From the NCBI RefSeq assembly GCF_019578655.1, contig NC_063257.1:8742001-8806000 (forward strand): a stretch of DNA of 64,000 nucleotides. The letters are read 5' to 3'. This document shows, piece after piece, positions 1 to 12,680 of the stretch. How positions within the stretch are numbered: the stretch's first letter is position 1; every line of letters starts with the position of its first letter. A program made the translations under genes and the position numbers. Below the pieces are notes generated by a model. That model saw nothing but the letters and a program-made list of their open reading frames with translations. It was not told the origin of the DNA and ran no database searches. This stretch comes from Ricinus communis (Eukaryota; Streptophyta; Magnoliopsida; Malpighiales; Euphorbiaceae).

Positions 1-90
1 TATGAGGATCATCACATGTCATGCACTCATCTCACCCGTCTACTAAGAAGGTGAAAACTTCAGTGATTCTAAAGCTTTATCACCCTTCAG

Positions 91-2597
91 GTTTTCCTGG
101 GACAACACGGTGTTCATGATGTTGAAGGAAATCAACTACCTTGTCTGGTTTACGTGTCTCGTGAGAAGAGACCAGGATTTGATCACCACAAAAAGGCCGG
201 CGCAATGAATGCTTTGGTAAAGATCTCTGTTTCTAAAATTTCTCTGGGAGTTTATGGGTGTTGTTTCAATTCTAACTGTTTTCTTTTGGCTGATTGATAA
301 AGGTGAGGGTATCTGCAATCATATCAAATGCTCCATACCTGCTGAATGTCGATTGTGATCATTATATAAATAACAGTAAAGCACTTCGTGATGCTATGTG
401 CTTCATGATGGATCCAACATCTGGCAAGAAAATCTGTTATGTACAATTTCCTCAAAGATTTGATGGGATTGATCGTCATGATAGATACTCCAATCGCAAT
501 GTTGTATTCTTTGATGTACGTGTAAAGTCTTGGTATTGTTTATGTTATACATACAAATAAACTCTTCTTCATCTGTATTGAAGGACAAAATGAATCCTTT
601 TTCCTATTAATTGCAGATCAACATGAAAGGACTGGATGGGATCCAAGGACCTATATATGTTGGTACAGGGTGTGTCTTCAGAAGGCAGGCGCTGTATGGG
701 TATGATGCCCCCATCAAGAAGAAGCCACCAGGCAAGACATGTAACTGCTGGCCAAAATGGTGCTGCTTTTGTTGCAGATCTAGAAAGAAAAATAAGAAAG
801 GAAAATCAGCTGAGAAAAAGAACAGGGAGGCCTCCAAGCAGGTGCATGCAAAGAAGAACAGGGAGGCTTCCAAGCAGATATATGCATTAGAAAATATTGA
901 GGAGGGTATTGAAGGTAAGGATAACTTTCTGCTGGCTGATGCAGTTGCATATTTGTTACCTCCAAACACATGTCAGATTAATATATAATCTCTCATGCTT
1001 GTGTGCACCTCTTAAATTGGGTCTTAAATTTTCCACACAGGATCAGAACAGTTAGTCCCTACTTGAGACCTATGTGGGTTTACTTGCTTTGCTTGTTAAT
1101 TTTCTCATTGGAGATTGTATGAAACCTGAATCGTTTATGGAATTACTGCACTCTCCATACAGGAGTAGATAATGAAAAATCAGAATTAATGCCCCAAATA
1201 AAATTTGAGAAAAAATTTGGGCAGTCAGCAGTTTTCATAGCTTCAACACTCATGGAAGAAGGTGGAATTCCAAAAGGAGCAACTTCTGCATCACTTTTGA
1301 AAGAAGCAATTCATGTCATCAGCTGTGGCTATGAAGATAAATCCGAATGGGGGAAAGAGGTATGCTAGACACCAGAATTCCACATTCCTAATTTGGAATT
1401 TAGTTTCCCCAGGCTTCCTTTTGAGAACTGACTTCAATGCTCTGCTTATCTAAATTTCAACTGTTATAGGTTGGGTGGATTTATGGTTCTGTCACTGAGG
1501 ATATATTGACAGGCTTCAAGATGCATTGCCATGGCTGGCGATCAGTGTACTGCATACCAAGGAGACCTGCGTTTAAGGGCTCAGCTCCAATAAATCTTTC
1601 AGATCGTCTACACCAGGTTCTCCGATGGGCACTAGGATCTGTTGAGATTTTGTTGAGTAAGCACTGTCCAATATGGTATGGGTATGGGTGTGGATTGAAA
1701 CCATTGGAGCGCTTCTCATATATAAACTCAGTTGTTTATCCACTGACCTCAATTCCCTTGGTCGCATACTGTACCTTGCCAGCTGTTTGTCTCCTTACTG
1801 GGAAATTTATTGTCCCTGAGGTATTTTTTTTGCTTATCATATGAAGAAATAAATAGAGATATCACTATCCTAAGATAATTTAATTTGAATATATCAGCAA
1901 GATTCAGTTGTAGGACCATATTTTAGTGATCCTAGTGAATAATTGTAGAAGTATGATGTTAATCTTTTTCTATCAGCAAGCTATTCTAACACATCGTATC
2001 TTATCGTGATTGCAGCTTACTAATTATGCAAGTATCATTTTCATGGCCCTCTTCATAACCATAGCAGCTACAAGCATCTTAGAAATGCAATGGGGAGGGG
2101 TCGGGATACATGACTGGTGGAGAAATGAGCAGTTTTGGGTGATTGGTGGCACGTCATCCCACCTGTTTGCTCTTTTCCAGGGTCTGCTCAAGGTATTAGC
2201 AGGTGTTAGCACCAGTTTCACGGTTACTTCAAAAGCAGGAGATGATGGAGAATTTTCAGAGCTCTACCTCTTCAAGTGGACATCTTTACTGATCCCTCCT
2301 TTGACCTTGCTTTTCATAAACATTATCGGAATCGTAGTTGGAGTTGCAAATGCCATCAATAATGGCTACGATTCATGGGGTCCATTCTTCGGCAGGCTAT
2401 TCTTTGCAGGTTGGGTCATTCTCCATTTATATCCATTCTTAAAGGGATTTTTGGGGAAGCAAGACAGGCTTCCCACAATCATTCTTGTCTGGTCAATACT
2501 TCTAGCTTCAATTTGTTCGCTTTTGTGGGTTCGACTCAACCCCTTTGTGTCGAGAGGTGGCCTTGCTTTAGAAGTTTGTGGGTTGGATTGCGACTAA
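91..2597 (+). CDS. CESA: Cellulose synthase catalytic subunit, CESA6-like, 3' part (5' end outside window)
   Basis: Plasma-membrane glycosyltransferase subunit of the cellulose synthase complex, which polymerises UDP-glucose into beta-1,4-glucan. Exons read as 91-216, 303-515, 617-914, 1163-1359, 1470-1820 and 2016-2597; all junctions keep frame. Visible motifs are NVDCDHY (the DxD), TED in [10 protein letters not shown], and HQVLRW (the QxxRW acceptor-site motif). The last exon encodes the cluster of C-terminal membrane helices and ends ..CGLDCD, as in CESA6-type proteins. The plant variable region in exon 3 ([11 protein letters not shown] followed by a Lys-rich stretch) also points to the CESA2/5/6/9 clade of primary-wall subunits. 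Bases 1-90 look like intron ending in CAG. The zinc finger, first helices and first catalytic Asp lie upstream of the window. Oddity: a 12-residue segment is repeated in tandem at 815-886. Family assignment is very secure; the exact paralogue is an inference. Confidence 0.95.
815..886 (+). repeat. 36-bp in-frame tandem duplication in CESA variable region
   Basis: Two adjacent 36-bp units (815-850 and 851-886) encode [12 protein letters not shown] and [13 protein letters not shown] count 5 differences in 36 bases. In family members I know, the KKNREASKQ segment occurs once, just before ALENIEEG. Confidence 0.85.
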
Positions 2598-3863
2598 GGA
2601 ACACCTAGAAGGTTAGATATTGGGTTACATGTAGAAATGTCATTTTAGGATTCTGCAAAAGCAAAAGCTACAATTCTCATCAAAGATGAAAGAAACCCCC
2701 CCTATGACATAGTATGATTCTTCTCAATAAGTTCTGAAGGAAAATTGTGGTGGGTACGTGTGTGTAGATATAAAAGGGCTTTGACATATTGTCATCTGTT
2801 TGGCCTAGTTTCTTCTGATTCTTTTTGGTACATGTGGATTTCTTGGCTGATTATTAGATGGCTGTAATCTGAGAGGACAAGGGTCTACTTTATTTATATT
2901 CCCTTTTCAAAGGGACTAATACAAAATTCCATCTTACTGTTTGTACTTTCCAGTCCATCAGCTTTTCCTACAAAAACTGGACTTGTGTATGACACTCTGG
3001 TATAGTCCATGTCTATTGTGCTCTGCGGTGTAGCTGCAGTGTTGGTTTGTACTGAAGATTGCAAAGCCTGCCTCGCATAGAACTTGATATCTATCTTCTG
3101 GATCAACTGAGCCTTGCCGTTTATGCCCAAACAAGTGATTGGAGGTATAAAATCATATTTCAACTCGAGCATAAGAGAGATTGTAGATTAGGGTTTTCAA
3201 TTTCTTTATTTTCTTTATTTTCTAAAAAAAAAATTAAAAAAAGTTGGGCATGAATGGTGGTGCAGCAGGCCGGTCCTGTCTCAGTACCATAATTGTTGTC
3301 CGACATGATATCTTCTTCTGCCACTGTCATAACCCACATGTATGGATTGTCTCCTGCTTCATATTTTATTAAATTGCTTTAGCACAGAGATATTATTGCA
3401 GAAACAATAAATCGAAAGAAGAGTCATATAACAGGTTTTTTGTCCAGCTAAGAAGCAACTCTCAAGCTGTCGAGCACTTCAGTTCACAATAAATACTATA
3501 ATAAAATAAAATAAAAATATCTTCACCGGTTGCCAAATCTTTTATTTTTTATTCTGGACAATCAACAACGGCAATAAATTTCTGGTTTCTGATAACATAT
3601 GAATTTTAGATGTGAAAGATGAACCTAAACAATTACAATAGACAAGTAATATGTACATGATAAATAAGCAGTTCCAAAGTGGCACTGCATGTAGTGTCAA
3701 TTCAAATTAAAATCTTTGAGCAACCAAAAATTGCTCATTTGACGACATGTTAGTTCAAGTCTCTTTCCAAATAAATGCATGAGATATGCTTAGTCCAAAA
3801 ACCATTAAAAGAGAAAAAAAAAAAAAAGCAAACCGAAAAACAACATGAGCAGGAGCAGAGAAT
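2598..3863. other. Spacer between convergent CESA and repeat-protein genes, with possible minus-strand gene remnant
   Basis: The first ~290 bases are presumably the CESA 3' UTR. On the minus strand, two open stretches look more like coding than random sequence. One runs from about 3400 to 3245 and contains VMTVAEEDIMSDNNYG. The other, 3172-2894, is 92 codons from an ATG and contains IKFYARQALQSSVQTN. A T-rich tract with AG separates them, as at an intron acceptor. I do not recognise the protein. It may be an exon pair of an unannotated gene or a pseudogene remnant. The rest is AT-rich with no signal I can name. Confidence 0.3.
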
Positions 3864-6800
3864 CTAATAATTTCTCAGATCCTCCAGAGGACGCCTCTTT
3901 GCTAATGATTTCAGTGCTGTCACATTACCAGGTTGGTCCGTCTTCATGCTTGGTGCATTCTCTTTCATAGCATTGCAGTCTAGAACTTTTTCAAGTGTCA
4001 TTTGAATCAAAACACTTCTACTAGTCTTTCTTTTCATCACTGAACAAGTCAGTTGTTCACCATACAACTCTAGTTCCTTAGTTTCAGGATGCGAACTTGG
4101 GTTGTCAGGTGAAAACATCATCGGATGACAGCTCTGATCAGTTCCAGCAGTACTATCTGCAGGAAAATCGACATGAAGTTTAGAAATTAGTTCCATGCTA
4201 ATTGTGCCTATATACAATTGCAAATACAGTCTTACGGTTAGACTTTATACCTTGACCCACCATAGAATTGGTGAATGCAAGAGATTGTTGTCCAGTACTT
4301 TCTCCTTTTTTCAGCATACCTTCCATCAGCTCCAGTGCTTCTCCCACATCTTCCATCAACATGTCCTTTTCTGATAAAACAGGAAAATGATTAATTTCAT
4401 TCTCTTGAAACTTAGAGCAACAGAACTTTGGATGTCATCAAGATTGTTAGGCACATTATCCTGCATGTCTGACTCTTCAGGTTTATCAAAAATTGGACTC
4501 ATCTGAAATGGCAAGGTAAGTGGGTTGTTTTTGCTGTGCTACGCCGTCTACTAGATGTTCGTCTATTGGATGTTCACATTCACCTTGTTGGTCTTCAGCA
4601 ACTTGTTTGGCATCTTGTTCAGTAAATATTTCATTTTTATGCAGTTTTCTATCGAGAGCCTGTGAGCCAGGTTCTTCAACATTGTATTCTTCTCCCTCTG
4701 CAAAAAGCAAATGCAGCTCCACGTCTTCGCCTCCTATCATTTCAGGAATAGCAGATTATTATGGACTGCAAAAACCAAGCTGTTAAAACATTAAAGGATC
4801 TCTAGAACATTTCAGATTAGGCATTAAGCACCTACCATGATCTGGAGAAGTACAAACAGCAGAAGTAGATCCGTCATCAGCAACTACTTCATGTTGGAAT
4901 AGAGAAATATCATCAAGTTTTTCAAACTCAGCTGCTTGCTTAGAGCTGACAGCAGTGAGAACCTCGTCATCAGGCTTGTGCAAACACTGTAGTTCCCCAG
5001 CCTCTGCGGGAGATATCTTGCTTATATCATCACATGGGAGTTCTTTTAGCGTTAAACCATCATTATTGTCGACAGAAGCTACTTTATTGACTGGATCTTT
5101 TTGCACATCAAGTTGCTCTTTAGTAACCTCATGATGGTCTCTTACATTTTCTCCTAGGCTTGAGCTATCTGTAGGATCAGTTAGGTTTTCACCAACTCTC
5201 TGGGCGCCATCATTTTCCCCTATTATAACTACATTATTCTCCTTCAGTTGTTCCTCAAACTCTTCTGCATTCACGGGAAAAATATTATCTCCAAGTTGAC
5301 AAACGAAAAGAATATTATGAGCATGCTGTAATGTCAGTTAAGTATCTCATAGCATGAGGCTAAATTCATAACAAATTGTCTATCACATCATGAAAAAAGG
5401 TTTTGCAGACAAGTTGCAGCAAATTACTTTATGTTTTAGATTCATGTACGATGGTATCACTTACCATTTGATTTTGCGTTCTGTTGTAAGGAAGAACTAC
5501 CTGAATCGATTTCAGGTTGTTCGAGATAGGCATCTGCAAATGATAAAATTTCTGTTGGCATGTTGTCTTCCCACTGGCTGCAACTTAATGTAGTCCTCTG
5601 AAGTTCAGTCCCTGTCATTTCATGTGATGTGTCATCTAAGAAAACTGATAGAAGAGTCCCCCCATCTGCCGCCTCTTCTGGTACACCTTCCCATTGGTGC
5701 AAACAAAGCAAATACATTTGTCAGTTGGAAAATTTTCCATGAAGTGGAGTAAAAATGATATCAACGCAGGATCTACATATAGGGTCTCATTTTCCTTAAA
5801 TTCCAGGACATTTTAATTAGGAGGAGCAAAAAAAAGGAACATCTGAACTTAAATGTTAAATTGACTAGGTCTAGTCTGAAGAGTGAAAGGAAATTCTTAC
5901 ATATTGTATTTTAACCTATTAATAACCATATATCTGCTTTCTTTAATTATCACCTTCCCTTATGTTTCATTCCTAAAGATTCAAATTTGTCAACTGAGTT
6001 CCTAGAAAATTTTTCTAAACAAAATGCTTCGGTTAATTAGAAAGGATTAAGCTCAACTAATACTTCTCAACATTGCGTTTTGACTGAAAAAAGAAATCCG
6101 TAAGACAAGGTCCATAGAAAATCAAATCTTTCAGGCTTCAAGCAAAAATACTAACCATGGAATGATAAAAGATTTTCGTCTAATTCCTTCTCAGCATCAT
6201 GACCAGTATCCTTGCCTTCCAAATTACCTTCTAATTTTCCATCTTTTCCCTTTGCATCTACAGCTTTGACATGTACCGAATCATTTGCGTGCACCTCCAC
6301 TGCATGCTTCTCGACTCCATCAGGATCCTTATAAAGGCCTCCAAAATCAATAGATGCAGTCCCAGATAGAGCAATCCGAGCAGCAGCATTAACTTTTAAT
6401 AAGCCATCTGTCCAATTTGAAATCACTTTAACAGGCTTTCCTGTGCTATTGGATTCTGAAGTCCCTCCTTCTTGTGCCTGCTGATCCATTGGCATCATGC
6501 ATGTTTCATTCTCAGCTGCTTCATCCTTTCGGAAGATACCATCAAAAAGATTGCCATCATGCACTTCTGGAGCTTCCTCAGCATCCAAGGGATCGTTCAT
6601 AAATTTCAGAAAAGAATAAACCTTGGAATCACTGACTTCAAGTTTGTCTCTTTTCTCCTTCATTCCGTCAGTAATTTTAATGTTTCTGGGAGACAGTGAA
6701 TTCAATTCAACATTCTTGCCCTCAAAATATTCACTTTGTTGGATGCTCCGACTCTGAGTCAAACTGGTAGCTACTTCTTCACCATCACGGTCAGAAAGTT

Positions 6801-9800
6801 TCATTACCGAAGCACACTCTGCAGTTCCATCCCTTAAAACCTGATCACACTGTTCTGTATTCAACTCACTGCTGATCACTTCCTTAATTGCTATATGTGA
6901 ATCACTAGATTCTTGGCAAATTGTCCAACTGAAACTCGAGTCACTTGCAGAATTAACCTCTGCAGCAATCTTTAGGGAACCACCATAAACACCAAGCTCA
7001 GGTACCACACAATTATCTAAATTCTTGCCTTCCATTTGTTGTTGTTCAACGTTATCCCGAACTGGATTACAGTACTCAGTAACCGGCACGTGCATGACAA
7101 CATCGACACTGCAGTTCCTATCTACAACTATCTCTTTGTGATTGTGGAACTTTTCAGAAGGAAAGTCTAGATTCCTTGGCGCAGATGCTTCTAATAAAAA
7201 CAGCTCACCACCATTGTTGTTGAAACTAATTCCTCTTTCACCAACTATGCAATCTCCAACGTCTTGCTGACACAAAATCTCGGCTTTAGATTTCTTTGCT
7301 GTTGCATTATTCGATATTTTTTCATCTTCTAGCTCATGAGGCAAAGCATCTGCTGGTATTCCTTCCAAAGCGTCCTTTAGATCTTCATCATCTGAATCAG
7401 TCACTATTGTTTTCTCATCTGCAACATTAACAAAATTGCAAACTGCACGAAATTAAGTTCACAGGACATGCTTAAAAATGTTGACTCCCTTCTGCAAACA
7501 TACAAGTGGAAAGATTAACATAATAAATTATCACACGTCAGAACTACTAGGAAACTCACCTTGATGTTTTTCACTGCTCTCCATAATGAAGTTACCGAAA
7601 AAGGATAATTTGGAACCGGATGCTGCAAAAAGGAAAAATAAAATCTGTAAAAAGTATGACATGGTAATATTAGAAGGAAAATGAAGCATAGTCTCGAAAA
7701 GGAAAAATATCAAAATCTCATGCCTTAATAGATCATTCAATCTCCATTTCAGAGTTGGTGCAAATTTTCTTGTCCAATTGAACTGCTTTTACAAACCAGA
7801 CAAAGAGTTACCAATTTGAAAAAGGAGTAACAAGGGAAAATACCTTGTCGATTGTCATCATTAACTTTTGGAATGAAGCAACCGGAATCAGGGGCTGCAT
7901 AAAATATAACATCTATAATTTAGCAAAAGATGCTTAAAAAAAAAAAAAAAACAAGGAAACATATTACAAGAGGTGCAAGTAATTGCAGGAGTTAGTCATA
8001 CGTCCATACATGTTAGAGCAACAGTTGTAGCAGAATAGTTTTGGTGATTGACATCATCACATTCATGGTGCATGTCTTCGATTTCCTCCACAATAGTCTT
8101 TGCGATAAGAGCTGGCGATGCTTGTCTATCATGAGTTACTGCTCCATGATCATTTGTATCTAGTGTATCATTCCGTCCAGCCCATTCAGGACCAGTGGCT
8201 TCATCATCTTCAGCAGGTACTCTTTCAACTTCAGTTGAGCAATTATTGACATCATCAGTTTCCTGACATACATCTTCACTGCAGCTTTTGATTATACTCT
8301 TTGCACTAAATGTTGTCGATCTTACATTTCCAGGTCCCAATATGTCCTCAGTTTCTTCTTTTGTATTCTCCTGCTCACTCCTTTCTAGACCACAGACTCC
8401 ACCTTCAATAGATATCCTATCAACTTCAGCAGAATAATTACTGGTATCATCACTTCCACAGCATGCATCTTTACCTGATATCATTTCTTCTTTTGCTGGA
8501 ACTTTCTCAAATCCTAAGAGATTAAGGCTCTCACCTACATATGATCAAGAACTTAGCAAAACACTGAAAGAATTAAAAATAAAAAATCCTTTATTAGATA
8601 CTTATTTACCTGCTAAAGCTGAGTGGTTTACAGATGAGAACCCATCAGAGGGAGAAATTATATCACAAGCTTTTGCTTGAAATTCAGCTAATTTGACCTT
8701 AGCTGAATCATGATTATCAAGATCCGCACTGTCCTCGATACTACCATCTGAGATCCCATTTCCTGTGTCATTCATCAGAACAATGTTCCTCCCATTAACA
8801 ACCACGGAATCCCCTGCAACCTTTGATGCCACTTCTTCTGTGGAATCACCTGCTTTTGCATTATTGCTGTTAAAAAATAAACGCTTTCTTTCACCTGTAG
8901 CTTCTGCCGTAATCAGTCCAGTGTCTTCAATAGGTGGTGAAATGTTTATTGGCGTAGTTTTTCTCACTATAATTGGCAACCTTAATATGCTTTCTTGCTT
9001 CTTGCCAACAGGTACAGAAGATCCAATTAAATCACTTTTAAAGGCATGTCGAGTAGATTGCCTTGGAGTTTTTCCGACCTCATTACCAACCACAGCAGTT
9101 TCTGTCTTCTCAACTGTATCACATTTTTCATTCCCTTGCCCAACACTTTCAGCAACTTCATTCACTGCACTGAAAGTTGCTGCCAAACGCTGTTTAGAAA
9201 CACTTCTTGTATACCTCCGTGAGTCATCAGTCATGTAGATCCCTTCCGGTGAAATGTTTGCTGGAGAAGTTTTCTTCATGATAATTGGCACTCTTGATAT
9301 GCTTTGTTGCTTCTCAACAGATTTTCCATGGACAGAAGATCTAATCAAGTTATCTTTGAGGGCATTTCGTGTAGATAGCCTTGGAGCATTTCCAACCAAC
9401 TCATTAACCACCACAGCTGTTTCCATCTCCTCAACTGTATCACATTTTTCGTTCCTTTGCCCAACCTTTCCAATAGTTTCAGCAACTTCATCCATTGCAC
9501 AAGAAGTTGCCGCCAAATGCTTTTTAGAAGGATTTCTTGTCGACCTTAGTGATTCGTCAGTCATGTAGACCCCTCCTGAAATGTTTGTTGGGGTAGTTTT
9601 TTTCATCGTAACTGGCACTCTTGATAAACTTTGTTGCTTCTTCTCAGCAGATTTTCTGAGTGCAGAAAATCTAACCAAGTCATTTTTAAAGGCATGTCGT
9701 GCAGATTGCCTTCGACTATTTCCGACCAGCTTATTAACAACCCCGACAGTTTCTGTCTCCTCAACTGCATCGCATTTTTTGTTCCCTTGCCCAACCTTTT

Positions 9801-12616
9801 TAACACTTTCAGTAACTTCTTTCATTTCACTAGAAGTTGCTGCCAAATGCTGTTTAGAAGCACTTCTTGTAAACCTCCGTGATTCATCAGTCATGTAGAC
9901 CCCTTCTCCTGAAAAATTTGTTGGAGTTGTTTCTTTCATCATAAATGGCACTCCTGATATGCTTTGTTGCTTCTTATCAACAGATTTTGTGAGTGCTGAA
10001 GATCTAACCAAGTTACTTTTAAAGGCATGCTGTGTAGATTGTCTTGGAGTATTTCCAACCAATTCATCAACCACAACTGTTTCTGGCTCCTGAACTGTTC
10101 CACTTTTTCCATGCTGTTGCCCATCCTTTCCATCAGCAAATTCATCCATTTCATCAGAAGTTGCTGCCAAATGCTGTCGAGAGACACTTCTTGTAGACCT
10201 GCGTGGAATTTTTGATATGCTTTGATGCTGCTTCTCAACAGGTGCAAAAAAAACTCCCGAAAAGTCATCAGCAACCACAGCAGTTTCTGTCTCCTGAGTA
10301 GTTCCACTTTTTCGGTCCTGTAACCCAACATTTCCAACATTTTCAGCAATTACATTCGTTTCGTTTGAAGTTGCTGTCAGATGTAGTCTAGATGCATTTC
10401 TTTTGGACCTCCGTGGTTCATTAATCGCACCTTTTCCTGATATAATTTCCGGCATAGTTTCTTTCATCACAATCGGCACAGTTGGTAGGTTTTCTTGCTT
10501 CTTCTCAATACATCCATGGGGTACAGAAGCTCCGGGCAATTCACTTTTAAAGGCATGTCGTTTAGAACGCCTTGGGGTTTTTCCAATCAACGACTCCTCG
10601 ACAATCACAGCAGTTTCCGTTTCCTGAACTGTTTCACATTTTTTGCTCTCTCGCCTAACCTTCCCAACAATTTCAACACTGTCATTCATGTCACTAGAAA
10701 TTGCTCCCGAACTTTTTCCATAAGCATTTCTTTTAGACCTCCGTGGTTCATCAGTCACATAAGCACCTTTTCCTGAAGCATTTTCATTTAATTCCTTGGC
10801 CTTTCCACCAACTTCACCTGCTCCTGTTTCATCATTGGCAACAGTAGAACTTAATATAGTTTTGCGCCTGGACTTCCGGGCTTGCCCAACCTTTCCAACA
10901 TTTTGAGCAGTTTTGCTAGAAGTTGCTTGTCTAGAAGAATTTCTTGTGGACCTCCGTGGTTCATCAGTCACACAGACACCTTTGCCTGAAACAGTTCCAT
11001 TCGATCGTGTCCTCTTTCCCACAGGTTCACCTGCTCCTGATTCATCACTAATAACAACAGCAGAGTTAAACACGGTAGTTTTGCGCCTAGACCTTCGTGG
11101 ACAGACAGCAGATGGTGAAGATGCCTTCTCAACAACTTCTTTAGTAGCGAAAAAATCATTAACTTGGGTCATTACTTCCAAATCAACATTCCTTGACCGC
11201 TTTCTGGTGTCCTTTAACACCACTTCCTGCCCATTACTTCCCACCTTACCATCAAACCGTGCAACTGTTTTCCCCGTAGAAACATTCATACCTAAACCTT
11301 TCAAAGAATCCTTAATCCGAACAACCCCTTTACTTTCTTTCATAGCTCCAAGAACTTTACCCTCAACTGCAGAAGCTGAAGACCTCGTAACCCTACAAAC
11401 TCTTTCAACTTCCATAACCTCATAATGTATAGAGTTCGCCTCATTTCCTGTAGCTTTTTCTTCCTCTACAGAATCTTTATCAATCTTTTTGCTTCTCAAC
11501 CCTCTTTTACCCCTAACGGTTTCAATTTTTTTCTCAACCACTGATGAACTAGTCTCCTCCTTGTCAACCACGGCCCGTGACCGAGTAGCTCTACTAACAC
11601 TAACACTTTCCACCTTTCCATCATTTCCCTTCTCTCTCTTCTTTCCAACAAGATTGCTTTCTTCAGATTCCTTTGGTACAGTAGTCCTCCTGCTCGTCCT
11701 CCTCACTGGCTTAGCATATGCTGAGACCTCATATTCACGCGTTTCAACATCAGGACTAAACCTGACTTTTTTCAATTTCATCTTCGTTGCATTATCTTCC
11801 TCCTCAAAATTGTTCTCGTTACCTTCCTTAGAGTTTAGATTTTCCTTTGCCTGTGTATAATTTAAATAAATAAATCAAAATCGCATTCAAAGCAAAAAAA
11901 AGAGAACCTTTGCAGTGCATTTTTACAAAAAATGAATGGTATTGAAAATTTTATTTCATTAAACGTAAAAAATAAAGTAAAATAATAAAAATAATAAAAA
12001 TTGAAAGTGATATTTTAAATTTATTTAAAAATTTAAATTATTTTGTTAGAATTTAGTTTATCTATAATAAATTCTACATAAATTTAATTAAATAGACTTT
12101 TAAATTAATTTTTATTCATTTAAAATATATAAATTTTATATTTATGAATTAATTCTATAAATTTTATAAATTTTATAAAATTCAATCCAAACACCGCAAA
12201 GAAATTTCACCCAAAAAATCAACATTTAAAACAAATTGTTTTCGAGTTAAATAACATGACTGTTCTTTTAACAAATTAACCAAAAAAACAAAATTAATAA
12301 ATAGTAACATACTATGCCCGTTTATTTTTTCCTACATTTTCTCGGCAAACAAACAGAAATTTCACGTGTAATACGAATCTCAACATCTTCAGCAACCAAA
12401 CAGATAACAGCAACTAAGAAATAAAGACGACTAATCACAAGAACCCATTAAACTAAAATTAAAATTTCGCATGAATAGTAGAAAAACAGAAAAGGATCAA
12501 ACCTTGAAAATTTCAGTCAACCGATTCGCCATTTCGAGATTGGTTAAATTAGCAGGAATGCAATGCTTTTTGCACAGCGATTGTAATTCTTTCCTCTTCA
12601 TGCTCTCAAAATCCAT
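3864..12616 (-). CDS. Giant plant-specific protein with SAP-like N-terminus, basic repeats and acidic tail
   Basis: A single minus-strand gene by my reading, roughly 2,200 residues. Exon 1 (12616-12503) starts MDFESMKRKELQSLCKKH and encodes 38 residues typical of a plant family of unknown function with a short SAP-like helical motif. Exon 2 (11850-8610) is 3.2 kb, very basic, and holds the repeats listed separately (PRRSKR, RRFTRS). Later exons encode a long acidic Ser/Glu/Asp-rich region: about 8534-8002, 7894-7844, 7622-7560, 7418-6156, 5686-5465, 5264-4836, 4733-4503, about 4502-4400, 4370-4251 and 4156-3864. The protein ends RRPLEDLRNY. Most later exons are multiples of three and join in phase 1. 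The join near 4500 could not be closed with sites I trust. SAP-type motifs and RRS/RT clusters suggest chromatin or nucleic-acid binding; this is inference. Existence of the gene is secure, exact structure moderate. Confidence 0.75.
8900..11000 (-). repeat. Coding tandem repeats of about 330 bp in the giant protein
   Basis: At least three strongly similar units of about 330 bp lie between 8930 and 9910. Each begins with a version of YMTDESRRxTRSxSKQHLAAT and continues through CDxVEETETxVVxNxLVGN, RxSxRHAFKxDLxRSS and VPxxMKKTTPxNIS. The Y-M-T-D anchor recurs near 9225, 9555 and 9887. Older, shorter units with (V)TDEPRRSKRN lie near 10200, 10420, 10750 and 10960. Similarity falls towards the 5' end of the exon, consistent with growth of the array at its 3' side. 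Confidence 0.85.
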
Positions 12617-12638
12617 CTCTCTTCAAATTCTCAATACA

Positions 12639-12680
12639 TCATTATTATTTTTATTATTATTATTATTATTACTATTATTA
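12639..12680. repeat. TTA-type microsatellite upstream of giant-protein start
   Basis: A run of ATT/TTA triplets, interrupted only by single bases, lies some 25 bp upstream of the minus-strand start codon. It therefore falls in the 5' UTR or core promoter of that gene. Confidence 0.8.

Noticed and set aside
8765..11425. Series of long plus-strand open frames opposite the giant-protein exon
   Set aside because: They repeat with the period of the minus-strand repeats and lack family features; they are antisense shadows of that exon.
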